Below are positions 29,140-39,976 of a stretch of DNA of 64,000 bases, one piece after another. Positions within the stretch are counted from its first letter, which is position 1. The number at the start of each line of letters is the position of its first letter. The notes beneath the pieces are model-generated. The model was not told where the DNA came from. It searched no databases and saw nothing but the letters and a program-made list of their open reading frames with translations. This DNA is from Aphrocallistes beatrix. Its lineage: Eukaryota > Porifera > Hexactinellida > Sceptrulophora > Aphrocallistidae. The stretch spans positions 620,001 to 684,000 of the forward strand of contig OY725500.1 of assembly GCA_963281255.1 (NCBI GenBank), read 5' to 3'. The translations under genes and the position numbers were made by a program.

Positions 29140-32100
29140 ATGTCTCTACCGCACATTCTTCCTCCACCCACACAAACCTTCCAAGAGCCCCCTCTAACCA
29201 AGAGCAGTGGTGCACAGACCTTCACCCTTCAGAAGCAAGGCCCTCCCCCTTATGGGCAGAGGAAAGGATGGATCCCCAGGTGTCTGGAGGATTTCGGGGA
29301 TGGGGGAGCATTCCCAGAGATCCCAGTTGCCCAATATCCTCTGAATATGGGGAGGAATCGGACGCAGAAGGGAAATAATCGGAGTGTGATACCCCTGCAA
29401 TTGGATAAAGATGGACATATCAAATTTGATGCAGTGGTGTATGAGGGACAGAGGAAGAGTAAAGTGAGTTTGATACATATATGAATAAAAAAGTGTCTTT
29501 TTATAAGAAGTGTTTTTAATCACACTCTAATGAACCTTGTTGAAGATAAGATATATAGTCGACTCCGCTTAATAGAGTCACTGTTTAATCGGGTCAACCG
29601 CTTAATCGGGCCACTTTTGGCAGGACTGAAAAGCTCTCATACATAGAAGCTAATACAAAATATTTTCGGTTAATAGGGTTCTCCGCTTAATCGGGGCAAA
29701 ATGTCCTCTGACCGATGTGACCCTATTAAGCGGAGTCGACTGTATTTATATCGGAACAGAAATTAATTTCTAGAACAGGAGTTTTAAACCTGGGTTGATT
29801 TACCTTGGGGGGTGCCCCAATATTACGAGTAATTCTGTCAGATAATAACAAACGATTTTTGAATTATTATAATGTCATGCTATGTCATGGATTAAGGGTT
29901 TACTTGTATGTCTGCTGTTGCTGATACGTGTCTTATGGAATTATGTTATAGGATTTAGGCTGATAATTCAAATTCAAGGCGTTTTAAAATATCGATGATA
30001 TATCGGATGCCATTATAGTGATCTCTTTGATTAGATTGTTGGGTTGGTATTAAAGCTTTTATGGTTGTAACTTTAATTAACCCACGCTTGCCACAGGAAT
30101 GTGTTGCGTCATTTCCGGTTTAAGCCATTTTCAATGGGGAAGCCATACAAGTTTGGGGTTACTACTATAAATAGAAAAATCCCAAGCTTTCAAGGGTTAA
30201 GTCACATGGCAATACGTGAGCGCCTGACTTGTAATTGAATGCCCCTTTTAAGAAACAATTATAATCTATAGTTGGCTGAAGTCAGCGAACTAGAAAGAGG
30301 ATCATCCTCAACACAGCACTGGAATAACCAATATAAATATGCATTCGAGTACTTAGTATAGTGAAGATAACAGGTACTCGTGATATAACTAATTACATAA
30401 CAAACTTAATTCGCTATAAAAAAAGAATATTTAGTCTTAAATTACACCAAATCTGCTCGTGTGATGCATAGATGGGATTTCAGACGGATTTTCCTTCCGG
30501 AAATCCTTCAATTCTTCATAATGTTAAACTGCTGCTACCTCATTATAACTCAGCAACAATTCATTTACTACCGCACCTGTATTTATATCGCAGGAAACTC
30601 GTGTAACTTCAGTCTCTCCCACAATGAGACATCGAGCTGCGTTGAGAATCAAAGAGTCGATAAGATCCAAGCTCTTTCTTCTTACTATTACTTGATATCA
30701 ACCATACTAGCATCTGCCCCTACCATCTTCACTAGCCTCCTCTTGGGCCCAATCTCGGATCTGATTGGTAGAAAGATTGCGATATATCTACCGATTATCT
30801 GTCAAATTATTTACACAATCCTTTTACTCTGCATAAACATCTTCAATCTACCTCCGTACATAATCCCAATCAGTTCCCTCATTACTGGGATTGGAGGGAA
30901 CTTCGCTGTTTCCATAATGGCGCTAAGCGCTTACATAGTAGACGTCACGCCTGAGAAGTATCGAACTGCTCGCATTGGTCTGCTTGAAATTTTCACGACA
31001 CTTGGAAGCTGTATTGCCAATTTCACGAGTGGACTTATCTTGGAAGCAATCGGGTTCAGTTATTTCTTCGTCATGTCTCTTTCCTTGTCCTTTTGCATTC
31101 TCATTTATACCTTCATTTTCAGAGATTCGATCGATTGGAGAGTTTATATGAAAAGTAATCCCTCTTTGAAACAGTCATTCAAAAGAATCGCCAAGGGAGC
31201 AGTGCGACCTTTCTACCTTTTCTGTGCTAATAGACACCCAATTAAATTTGTCACTTTAATAGTCATCTTCTCCTTCTCACTAAACGCACTTTTCGGCAAT
31301 TTCGATTTATTCATTTTCTATGCGTTGGGTCCTCCTATGTGCTGGCCATCCCACTTAATCGGGTACTATTTCGGATTCTCGTATCTAGCCTCTGCTGTAG
31401 GCATTTTCATTATCCTACCTATCTTAGTCAAATTCAGAATATCTGACTATCTCCTCATCATTCTATCATCTCTCGATATCATCCTGGTATACGTGCTAGT
31501 TGGGACTTTCCAGAGCAAGTTAGTCCTACTCATTATTGTCCCTTTGGTTGGTTGCTTTCGATTCTTGGTTACTCCTGGTTTGAAATCTTCTCTGGCTGGG
31601 TTAATTGATCCGAAAGACCATGGCAGTTTATTTGCGATTATTTCCGTTGAAACTACAAGTGTGAATCTGATAGCATCGAGTGTGTACAACTCCTTGTATC
31701 CTACCTTAAGAAAGGTGTACCCAGGTCTCGCTTTCTATCTGGTCGCCTGTGGTGGTATTGTTCCAATTGCGTTAGCAACTATTCTCTATCTGCATCAGAG
31801 ATGTTGTGAAAAAGATTCAAGTAATTACCAGGATGTGAATATTCAGGATGAGAGTAAACCTTTGCTACACGACTGATTTGTAGTGTTTTTTAAGTCAACA
31901 CTTATATTTCAGTTTCTATTTTTACGAAAAGTAAATTGTTTTAGTAGTGCATATTTGTATTTATAATTTGTGTAAACATGTTTGTTCCTTGCAAATATTA
32001 CTAAGTAGAAAATAGCAATTAGTGTGTCAATAATAAATGGAGATTTCAATTAGGTAAATTGGGTATTTTTCTGAATTTTTACGCTCCTAAACACTTTGCA

Positions 32101-35100
32101 GCTTAAAATCATACGCCTAAAGGAGCGTCTCGCGCTCCTAGATAATTCCTTGGTCGAGACCATGCTCTTAGGTCAAGAGCATGCTCTTGGGTCGAGAGCA
32201 TGCTCTTGGGTCGAGAGCATGCTCTTAGATCGAGAGCATGCTCTTAGGTCGAGAGCATGCTCTTAGGTCAAGAGCATGCTCTTAGGTCAAGAGCATGCTC
32301 TTAGGTCGAGAGCATGCTCTTAGGTCAAGAGCATGCTCTTATGTCAAGAGCATGCTCTTATGTCAAGAGCATGCTCTTAGGTCGAGAGCATGCTCTTAGG
32401 TCAAGAGCATGCTCTTAGGTCGAGAGCATGCTCTTATGTCAAGAGCATGCTCTTAGGTCGAGAGCATGCTCTTAGGTCAAGAGCATGCTCTTGGGTCGAG
32501 AGCATTCTCTTAGGTCAAGAGCATGCTCTTATGTCAAGAGCATGCTCTTAGGTCGAGAGCATGCTCTTATGTCAAGAGCATGCTCTTGAGATGCTATCTC
32601 CCTTTTAATTAGTAATGTGATCCCAGGTGCCCAAAGGGCGCATGCTCTCTCGACTTTTTATCATAACAAGCTCGCTTCGCTTGCTTGCGCTGCGTGTCCG
32701 CAGAGTCGCCCTGCGGGCGCCTGGAGTTACTCAATCTAAACTATCTTTGGATTTTTTTCCTTTATATATATTAGTATATTGTAAACAAAGGTCAACGAAT
32801 AATTTATCATACCGATCTGAAAATATGATATTCGAAATCTACACCCCTAAAAACCCCATGTCAACTGTTGGAAGCTAGTTTCTAGCATAATTTTCAAAAT
32901 TCGTCAAATCGTGTGAAAATATAGAAATAACCTTTTTTACTGCCATACACTATAATATATAATTGAGACATTCATAAAACTTATTGCTTTGAAGTATTAA
33001 ATAACAATTACAGCCTACAATATTGTCGTATAATGATTTCTATTGTGAGAGTGAAGCCGTACATTGTATTGTATAGAAAAGGTGTGAAAAATTGTTTCCA
33101 TTTTTTTTGCAGAGGTGTGAAAATTTCGCTTAGATCTTAGAACTTAATCGTAGATTCATCATTTGAAACCTACATGCCAATTTTTTCGTATCTCTACGAC
33201 TTGCCAATTCTTCAATCAATTCGAACAAACAAACAAACAAACAAATCCTAGCATTTTAATATATAAGATAACTCATCATGATATCCAATGTACTTTATGA
33301 ATAAATATTCAGTCTAAGTGGAAAATAATTTATTTCTTCTTCTATCATTCTACCATACCATTGAACAAGGTTTGTTGCTAGGTCCTACACACTCGACCAC
33401 AGGATGCTAAGCCCAGTGGGAGGGCGGCTGGCAGTCGGGGAGAAATAGACCCGTCCTTAGCTCGTCCAGCCGATGAAGATATCGACAAAACCACGGAAGA
33501 GACGCGGCTAGCTCTGGAGAAGATAATCCAGACCAAGATCTCGGCCGCACAGCCCACCCCGGCTGCCGAGAAACGGGCGCCAGTCCAGTACGTGCGCTAC
33601 ACCCCCGCGCAGCAAGGGGAGCAGTTTAACGCCGGTTCGAAGCAGAGACTCATCCATATGGTGGAGATGCAGACTGACCCCATGGAACCGCCGATGTTTA
33701 ATGTGAATAAGAAGATCCCCAGGGGACCGCCCTCCCCCCCTGTTCCTGTCCTACACTCGCCACCCAGGAAGGTTTGTTCATATTCTATAACAGTTTTTTT
33801 AAGATTGACACCTTGGTGTAACCGTGGAGTTAACTTTACCGCTGAAAAATACAGTCAGGGTCGCTTATTGTGAACCACCAGGGGACCAAAAATCTGTTCA
33901 TAATAGAGATACTTCATATTAAGCGAACTTGATTCAATACAAATCCTATCTAAAAAATGAAATTGGGACCAGGAGGTTAGTTCATAATAAACGAATGTTC
34001 ATATTAAGCGACCCTGACTGTATGAATCTTGGTGTAAACCCCAAAAATCGTAATGTATTTTTATACGAAGATCGCCCTTATTAAATCCATGTACTATGAG
34101 TCTATGACAACTTTGCATTTTAGGTAGAAATTGTATTTGAAGCCAGTTACAGTAGAAGTTCATAAGTAGCTGCATTCTCATTGGATAGATTCTAACATTA
34201 CAGATGACTTGATATGCCATTCATGTAGGTGACCGCGAAAGAACAGCAAGAATGGAAGATTCCTCCCTCCATCTCGAATTGGAAGAATCCTCGTGGCTTC
34301 ACCATCCCTCTGGACAAGCGGCTAGCAGCAGATGGCAGAGGCCTACAAGACCCACTCATCAATGACAACTTCGCTAAACTCTCCCAGTCTCTCTACGCAG
34401 CTGATAGAAAGGCGAGGGAGGCGATCGAGATGAGATATCAGATTGAGAAGAAGTATGAAGAGAAACTCAACGATAAACGTGAGAAGGACCTGGAGCGGAT
34501 AGCCTGGATTGCGAGACAGAAGTGAGTTGTTCTATCAGGGTTTTATACCGATTTTATACAATAAGTTAAAGCCATGATGATTCTTTAAAACTGAAAGTTT
34601 GAAACATTAGCATGCGTATAAGAAACTCCTGTTTTAGCGAAATCTAATAACCGTATAACTTTAAATAGTAGCCGGGTCCATTATTAATTTTTAGCTACGT
34701 TTACCATCTGAAGAAAAACGATACTGTCTGTTTCACAAGATCAAGTTTTAGATAGATTCAGATCTCAGTTTCATATGTTAACAGTGATCTAGTGTACAAT
34801 ACCATACATGCCAACCGTCCCGCTTTTTTCACTCTTCTAATGAGGTAACTTTCACGAGTGTCCCGTTTTACATGAAATCTCCCCATTATGTCCCGCTTTT
34901 TTGGGTTCCGTGTATAATACATTTCTATTACGTCCCGTCATGTCCTGCGAAATTCAACGCCGCATCCCGCTTTTATCACGGCTCAGGTTGGAATGTATGC
35001 AATACTGTAGTTCTGTATCTGAATTATATTATTCTGTTCGTACGTTATGTAGACGTGTGGGGATCCGTGCAGTCCCTGAAAACGAGCAGGAGAAGGAAGA

Positions 35101-35641
35101 AGTGATGGAGCGAGAGGAAATAAAGCATGAGCGCCACAAGGAGCGAGAGAGACAGAACCGAATGGCGAAGGCTGGCAAGGACAAAGGCAAAGTGGACAGG
35201 AGTAAGGAGCGGGACATCTCCGAGAAGATCGCTCTAGGAGTGCCTGCTAAAACCACTGGACAGGACGACTTCTTCGATCAGCGCCTCTTCGACCAGAACA
35301 AAGGCCTCAGCTCCGGCTATGGCTTCGAAGACGATACTTACAATGTCTACGACCAACCGTTCCGACAGGGCGGGTCAATGGCAGACAAGATCTACAGACC
35401 CCGCAGAGACGTTGACCAGGACATCTACGGAGATGAGGCCGGGGGGAGAGGGGGGATCGGTAAACGGTTTGAAGCCGATAAACCGTTCACAGGTACAGAA
35501 ACCGAGGCGCCCAGACCCTCGGGCCCAGTGCAGTTCACACGAGAATCTGATCCGTTCGGTATTAACAAGTATTTGATGCGAGTCAAACGGTCTGGTGTTC
35601 CGGTTGAAAATGACGCAGAAATGAAAAGATCTAAATATTAA
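29140..35641 (+). CDS. SNW1: SNW domain protein 1 / SKIP (spliceosome and transcription co-regulator)
   Basis: Four exons: 29140-29463, 33382-33771, 34229-34521, 35053-35641; 531 codons against 536 in human. SNW1 (Bx42, Prp45) is a nuclear core component of the activated spliceosome (Prp19-related) and a Notch/nuclear-receptor co-regulator. Diagnostic stretches: PPPYGQRKGWIPRCLEDFGD, GGAFPEIPVAQYPLNMGR, YVRYTPAQQGEQFNAGSKQR, RGPPSPPVPVLHSP, and the SNW core ISNWKNPRGFTIPLDKRLAA. The C-terminal half has the usual charged coiled-coil, then RDISEKIALGVP, YDQ/FDQRLF-type DDFFDQRLFDQNKG, and DTYNVYDQPFRQG, ending in basic SK. Intron 1 (3.9 kb) contains a same-strand transporter gene and the palindromic minisatellite. 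Start chosen at 29140 (MSLPHILPPPTQ), the first ATG giving the family-like Pro-rich N-terminus. Confidence 0.95.
29556..29742. mobile_element. MITE family A, full-length reference copy, SNW1 intron 1
   Basis: 187 bp. AGTCGACTCCGCTTAATAGA at left, TATTAAGCGGAGTCGACTG at right followed by TA. Interior contains repeated TTAATCGGG blocks. Confidence 0.87.
30053..30205. repeat. family J dispersed repeat
   Basis: Contains TCATTTCCGGTTTAAGCCAT, GGGGAAGCCATACAAG and CTATAAATAGAAA, flanked by TTAACCC and GGGTTAA. Related segments are at 26290-26350, 22350-22400 and 56480-56570. Confidence 0.6.
30464..31876 (+). CDS. SLC46-like major facilitator transporter, nested in SNW1 intron 1
   Basis: Intronless, 470 codons from the ATG at 30464. 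About twelve hydrophobic segments are visible. A large first extracellular loop has paired cysteines and N-glycosylation sites (NFSLSHNETSSC). The MFS signature between helices 2 and 3 is LLLGPISDLIGRKIAIYLPI. The stretch IVDVTPEKYRTARIGLLEIF after helix 4 is characteristic of the SLC46 group (proton-coupled folate transporter and relatives). Helix 7 onward includes FIFYALGPPMCWPSHLIGYY. The substrate cannot be told from sequence; folates or other small organic anions are possible. It lies on the same strand as SNW1, entirely inside intron 1, with its own AATAAA at 32032-32037. Lack of introns again suggests a retro-derived or intron-free origin. Confidence 0.82.
   Translation: MHRWDFRRIFLPEILQFFIMLNCCYLIITQQQFIYYRTCIYIAGNSCNFSLSHNETSSCVENQRVDKIQALSSYYYLISTILASAPTIFTSLLLGPISDLIGRKIAIYLPIICQIIYTILLLCINIFNLPPYIIPISSLITGIGGNFAVSIMALSAYIVDVTPEKYRTARIGLLEIFTTLGSCIANFTSGLILEAIGFSYFFVMSLSLSFCILIYTFIFRDSIDWRVYMKSNPSLKQSFKRIAKGAVRPFYLFCANRHPIKFVTLIVIFSFSLNALFGNFDLFIFYALGPPMCWPSHLIGYYFGFSYLASAVGIFIILPILVKFRISDYLLIILSSLDIILVYVLVGTFQSKLVLLIIVPLVGCFRFLVTPGLKSSLAGLIDPKDHGSLFAIISVETTSVNLIASSVYNSLYPTLRKVYPGLAFYLVACGGIVPIALATILYLHQRCCEKDSSNYQDVNIQDESKPLLHD
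32154..32592. repeat. palindromic minisatellite, 19-bp unit, about 23 copies
   Basis: Unit GAGCATGCTCTTAGGTC(G/A)A repeated head to tail with a few variants (TTGGGTCG, TTATGTCA, TTAGATCG). Each unit contains the perfect 14-bp palindrome AAGAGCATGCTCTT or the core GAGCATGCTC, so every 19 bp could form a hairpin. Confidence 0.95.
32661..33270 (+). repeat. R-type dispersed repeat, copy 2
   Basis: Begins ACAAGCTCGCTTCGCTTGC after TCATA, has a single ~140-bp unit (copy 1 has three), and ends with (CAAA)n plus TCCTAGCATTTTAATATATA. Confidence 0.75.
33852..34020. mobile_element. MITE family E, SNW1 intron 2
   Basis: 169 bp between TA sites (33850-33851, 34021-34022). Left CAGTCAGGGTCGCTTATTGT, right ATATTAAGCGACCCTGACTG. 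Confidence 0.85.
34804..34999. mobile_element. P-family repeat, copy 7, SNW1 intron 3
   Basis: 196 bp; ATACATGCCAACCGTCCCG at left, GGCTCAGGTTGGAATGTAT at right; interior lacks the GGCGGGACGTCCC palindrome. Confidence 0.8.
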
Positions 35642-36041
35642 TGTTTTTTTGCATCTCAGTTCTATTGATTAGATATGTTCAATGCTGTCAATCCATCTAA
35701 CGATTAACTTTATTTGTAAGCATTCCATCCTACATACTTGCAAGATGTACCTGAACTATGTTCATGCATTGTGAATATTGATTAATAGCGTCTCCATTTG
35801 AGAGTAATTAACATGAAATTATCCCACCACTGTACGTATTTGCATGCTGGTAATTTAATCGAATTTTATTAACCTCCAAGATTAAGTGTTCCCCAAATAG
35901 CTTTCTGTATTCTCGAAACAAAAGCAGCATAATATATATTAAAATAAATACAAATATACAAATGCCTGAAAAATGAGTGCAGTATAGACAAACATAAATA
36001 CATTAATATAAACACATCACAGAAGGGAGTTAATTGTCCAG
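35642..36041. other. gap between SNW1 and the Mutator-like ORF
   Basis: Convergent 3' flanks. A/T-rich; contains TTAAAATAAATAC near 35940. No repeat or terminal inverted repeat of the Mutator-like element was recognised. Confidence 0.5.
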
Positions 36042-38714
36042 TTAGTTACGATCACACTGGGGACACAGCCATATCTCGTCCTCCTCCTCTCCTACATTAA
36101 TATTGACATTATTTAACTCTAAACACAACACATGGTACCAACACACACAGACACTGCACTGCAGCCAATTATCCCCATCACCTAACACGCCACGATCTGA
36201 CAAACTCTCTGAATCTGCACTTCCGCCGCAAATGCTACATTTTTCACTTCCTTCCGTTGTCACGTTGGCCTGAGTATAGGCGCCACTCTGGTAACCATCC
36301 CCTACTCTCTTTCTCGATCTCTTGGCCTGTTTGATCGACCATCGGCGCTTAATCTGATCTCGACACTTGATACTCTTCTTTACTCGATTCCTGTCGAATA
36401 TCGCAATGTAATTATCGAACGTTTCGAAATTCTCCAATCCTACTTCTTCAACAATTTCTCTAATCCCGACCAAACCATCGTTAAACCTTATAACAGCCAG
36501 GTTGCAGCCTAGCTGCATCAACCCCAACTCCACAGCTGTGGTTTTGCTGACGTGATTCCATATCAAACCGTGGAGATTCTCATTGAGATTGGAAGTCCTA
36601 CCATCTTGCACCTTTTCTAAGAAATCAACTTCGAAATATGGCTTTAAGATATTTAAAACTCGTTCCCTACATTCAGAACTCAATCCTTTCGGGTGCTTCG
36701 GACAAGGAATTCCTCTGGCAAGTGCACGTTGATACTGACAAAACGATTTCTCTCCCGGTTGACAATTTACATGCATTTCCTCACAGTTAGTGTCATCAGC
36801 GGATAAATGGTTAACGATAGCAATCAAAGAATCGCGAAGTGCATTCAAATCAGAATCTTCGTGAGATTTTATGACCAGTCCATATAAGGATGTGATTCTA
36901 TCGATTAAGCTGTTCGGTAGGAGGTGTATTTTATTATTTTCACACGATTTGATTTCCTCATCACCCCATTTATCTCGGCTCCCTTTCAGATCTCTTAGCG
37001 TAACTGGTCGATATTTGTCTCTAATTTCCTTCTTTTCTGGATCAGATTTGCTCCTAACCAGCTCAGCTTGCATCAGTGTCTTGTTAGTAGCGATAAATTC
37101 TTTCTGCTTTTCCGCCAAATGTATTCGGATTCTTTTTTGGACATGACTCAAGCATTCTTGGCGCGTTATTTGGACCCCGAACTCCTGATAGACACCCTTC
37201 TCCACGAGCAAATTCGAGCTTTTATCATCTCCATCAGCGACGATGGTTGAATAGATCAACTTATCTTCGATTGACTTTTTGAAAATAACTGGTGCTAGCT
37301 GAGACTCTAGCGCAGCGGAGCTGTACTTCCCATATCCGCTGGCTTGGCAGGATTTGGAATGGTTTTCTAACCAGCTTTTATAAGCGACGGTATCTATACG
37401 TTTCTCTCTCAAGGCCTGTTGCTTCTCAACGCATAATCTGCAGCTGTTACATGCGACCTCGTAACTTAGAACTTTACCCGTCTCCACAGAAATGGCAGAA
37501 GCAAAGCAATAGCGGGAAAATCCCCCCGAAGTGTTTGTGCTTCTTTTCTGATAAGTTCCATCGTACGACACAGTTACCTCCAAAAATTCTGAGTCTGGGG
37601 TGTTATGCTTTTCCCTCAGCTCTTGCGCCGCTCGACTACAACTCCGTCTAGCTACTTCTGCGGAAACTTTTTCTAGATACCCTTGAAGTATATAAAAATG
37701 TTTATTGGATAATGTGAGTGGTAATCCGATTATGGAATTGATTGTATTCAGTCCATTCCTGCCAATGCCGACTAAACGACCACCCAGCACTTGCAATAGG
37801 TTGTGACCGAACTGCGTTTTATGAGAGGAGTCAGGGGGATTGGAAATTTTCGGGAGATTGTAAAAGTTGGTCGAGGAATGACAGATGTCACAGACGATGA
37901 AATAACGTTTGATCAGGCCATTTGAAAAACTTGAATTATAAAGACTCAGATGACCTTTCCTACAGTTCTTGCAAATTGCAACTTTTTCTATGGAACATTC
38001 TAGAATGTTAACATCAAAAACATCTGCCCCTTTCGATCTAGTTAAATTGAGCATTTCCTCCTTACTTTTACTAACGTCAAAAACGCAGGTTTCTTCGTAC
38101 TTAAGAGTTCGCTTTTCGATTAGAGTAATTTTACTTTGAGCTGTTGTTTCGACTGTCGGAGCGAATTGAATAGTCGAAGTATCGAGTAAGGGCTCCATCT
38201 CTATCTCGATTTCTCTTTCTATCCTTGGAATTTTAGCTAATAACTCGAACTCTTCAAATCCCTCAGTGGGACTAACTTCGTTTTCTGGTATTTCAATTGA
38301 CTGAGACGAAAGTGGAGAAGAAACAGAAACTTTAGCCTTTCGATTTCCAGGAAATATTTTGGCACGCTTGCGGTTACCATATATTCTTCTTTTTCGGTTT
38401 GATTTCGGGTTGGCTTGAGCTTTAGAATCAGTAATCGTACACTGGGATTGAAACTCAAACACACCATCGCTAGGTTCAGTGAAGGATACAGGATGTAAGA
38501 GCTCATTTTCATCCTCGCTTCGATCGGAAATAATGTTCATCTTCGGCGGACCTGGATTCAGCTCAATACCGCCGATTATCAGCAGAACCTTGATGACTGA
38601 AGTTATTAGACACGTGACAATAACTCCATAATGAATCCATGACCAATGAGTTGGGAAAGGGAGAGAGTTGTTTCCTTGAAGACCATCCTCCAATCCTTGA
38701 CCTCCAGAGTTCAA
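36042..38714 (-). CDS. Mutator-like transposase-derived protein with 2A-like motif and PHD finger
   Basis: A minus-strand intronless ORF of up to 890 codons. Its first codon is TTG; the first in-frame ATG (38540, residue 59) falls three codons after a 2A-like motif GGIELNPGP (residues 48-56), which follows a hydrophobic stretch (28-47). So the 2A segment needs an upstream exon or a lost start to be translated. Next: a low-complexity charged region, a zinc-ribbon-like pair (CKNC ... CDIC, about 255-285), then a Mutator-type core with GRLVGIGRNGLNTINSIIGL, VSYDGTYQKRS (first Asp near 383) and VADGDDKSS (near 490), plus Cys pairs CNSCRLC. The C-terminus (about 825-888) is a PHD finger, CSICGG ... 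CSVCVCWYHVLC ... CPQC. Either a largely intact transposon ORF or a domesticated copy; terminal repeats were not found. Confidence 0.78.
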   Translation of the reverse strand: MNSGGQGLEDGLQGNNSLPFPTHWSWIHYGVIVTCLITSVIKVLLIIGGIELNPGPPKMNIISDRSEDENELLHPVSFTEPSDGVFEFQSQCTITDSKAQANPKSNRKRRIYGNRKRAKIFPGNRKAKVSVSSPLSSQSIEIPENEVSPTEGFEEFELLAKIPRIEREIEIEMEPLLDTSTIQFAPTVETTAQSKITLIEKRTLKYEETCVFDVSKSKEEMLNLTRSKGADVFDVNILECSIEKVAICKNCRKGHLSLYNSSFSNGLIKRYFIVCDICHSSTNFYNLPKISNPPDSSHKTQFGHNLLQVLGGRLVGIGRNGLNTINSIIGLPLTLSNKHFYILQGYLEKVSAEVARRSCSRAAQELREKHNTPDSEFLEVTVSYDGTYQKRSTNTSGGFSRYCFASAISVETGKVLSYEVACNSCRLCVEKQQALREKRIDTVAYKSWLENHSKSCQASGYGKYSSAALESQLAPVIFKKSIEDKLIYSTIVADGDDKSSNLLVEKGVYQEFGVQITRQECLSHVQKRIRIHLAEKQKEFIATNKTLMQAELVRSKSDPEKKEIRDKYRPVTLRDLKGSRDKWGDEEIKSCENNKIHLLPNSLIDRITSLYGLVIKSHEDSDLNALRDSLIAIVNHLSADDTNCEEMHVNCQPGEKSFCQYQRALARGIPCPKHPKGLSSECRERVLNILKPYFEVDFLEKVQDGRTSNLNENLHGLIWNHVSKTTAVELGLMQLGCNLAVIRFNDGLVGIREIVEEVGLENFETFDNYIAIFDRNRVKKSIKCRDQIKRRWSIKQAKRSRKRVGDGYQSGAYTQANVTTEGSEKCSICGGSADSESLSDRGVLGDGDNWLQCSVCVCWYHVLCLELNNVNINVGEEEDEIWLCPQCDRN

Positions 38715-39356
38715 GAGATATCATGGATAAGGAATAGTTTGGAGTAAAAAATTGCACAAACCGAAGTTGGAAAAAAGTTGAAATAATAAAGATGTCTGGA
38801 GTATGATATATAATATAGTATGAAGAAGCATTATACATATCCATTATACATAATATGCTTCAATTGTGATGGTAATAACCATGGGCGCATCTAGAAAGAT
38901 CCAATTTCATGGAAATGGGAGCTCCACTATCAGCTTAGGAGTTGTGGCAATCAGAAAGGCTTCTCAACAAGAGTGTAGTCCTCATTTGCATTGTAGTGAT
39001 GTCTATTGTTCAGCCTTGCTTGCATTTTCTCAAATCTATCTTATAAGAGGTGTTAAAAACGAATGTTATCTTATTCTGGCAATTAAATTGTATTTTGGAG
39101 TTGCATTATTTTGGCAACCAATGGAATTAATGGCATTTATTTGCGAAATAATGGTACTGTTGAAAAGTCGACTCGAGTGCGCATGCTCACTTTATTTATT
39201 TGCAGAACTTCTTGTAACATATATGTCCATTCCACTTGCAAAAGATCAGAGAAGATCAGTGGGGTAAAGAGGCTAGTAAATTATTCGCATAATAAGTGTA
39301 TACACATATTGTACGTAAAAGTGTATACACATATTGTACATTTTTTTACAGAAAAT

Positions 39357-39833
39357 ACAATGGAATTCGCTTACTAGCAACTCGGGTTTTGCTCACAAAA
39401 ATATTGCTAATGCGCGAAGTTGCTAATAAGAGAACATAATTACAGTACACCCTCGCTAATCCGAACAGCTCTGTGCCAATGATCGAAAAAATCGTTCGGA
39501 TTGGTGAATTTGTTCCGATTAGTGAAATAACACTAATTCAATGGGGTATTAACAATAATAAATTTGTATTGTTACAATATTCAGAATAATATCTTGTTAG
39601 ATTGCTTTTTGTAACGAGGTTTCTGAATCAATGAAAGATATAATGTTATAAACGTTGATTTAAAGCATAGAGGCGAATAATATTATATTTTGGGTGTTCG
39701 GATTGTAAGAATGAAGTGTTCGGATTAGCGAGGGTTCGGACTAGCGAGGTTCGGATTAGCGAGGGTGACTGTAATACAAAATTTGCACTTGGAACTTGAA
39801 AATTGGGTGCTAATAGAGCAATATTGTTAATAT
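39357..39833. mobile_element. MITE family D, copy 2, interrupted and truncated
   Basis: Begins CAATGGAATTCGCTTACTAG with TTGCTAATAAGAGAACATAAT matching the D interior, is broken by the C element (39443-39771) at a TA, resumes with ACAAAATTTGCACTTGGAAC, and stops at the B element. Confidence 0.8.
39443..39771. mobile_element. MITE family C, copy 1, nested in MITE D
   Basis: 329 bp, TA on both sides. Left CAGTACACCCTCGCTAATCC; right GATTAGCGAGGGTGACTG preceded by two extra partial copies of the same end (GTTCGGATTAGCGAGG, GTTCGGACTAGCGAGG). Confidence 0.87.
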
Positions 39834-39834
39834 A

Positions 39835-39976
39835 CAGTCAACTCCGCTTAATCGAGACAAGTCTCCAGGAACGGAATGGTTCCCATACACAGGAGCTAAT
39901 ACTAAATTTCACCGGTTAATTGGGAACTCCGCTTAATCGAGACCAAAGCGTCCCGATTAATAAGTGGAGGCACCTG
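39835..39976. mobile_element. MITE family B, copy 3
   Basis: 142 bp; CAGTCAACTCCGCTTAATCG at left, AAGTGGAGGCACCTG at right. Interior as in 4722-4874. Confidence 0.82.

Larger units (their letters stand above)
31877..33381. other. SNW1 intron 1, downstream half
   Basis: 3' UTR of the SLC46-like gene, a palindromic minisatellite (32154-32592), an R-type repeat (32661-33270), and about 110 bp before SNW1 exon 2. 32080-32150 (ACGCCTAAAGGAGCGTCTCG) is a dispersed repeat also present in reverse at 62545-62605. Confidence 0.7.

Noticed and set aside
32154..32592. Possible CRISPR array
   Set aside because: The units are contiguous 19-bp tandem repeats without unique spacers and lie in an animal gene intron; it is a minisatellite.
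38866..39377. Overlapping ORFs of 133 and 88 codons
   Set aside because: No recognisable family, low-complexity hydrophobic content, in a transposon-rich gap; likely chance.
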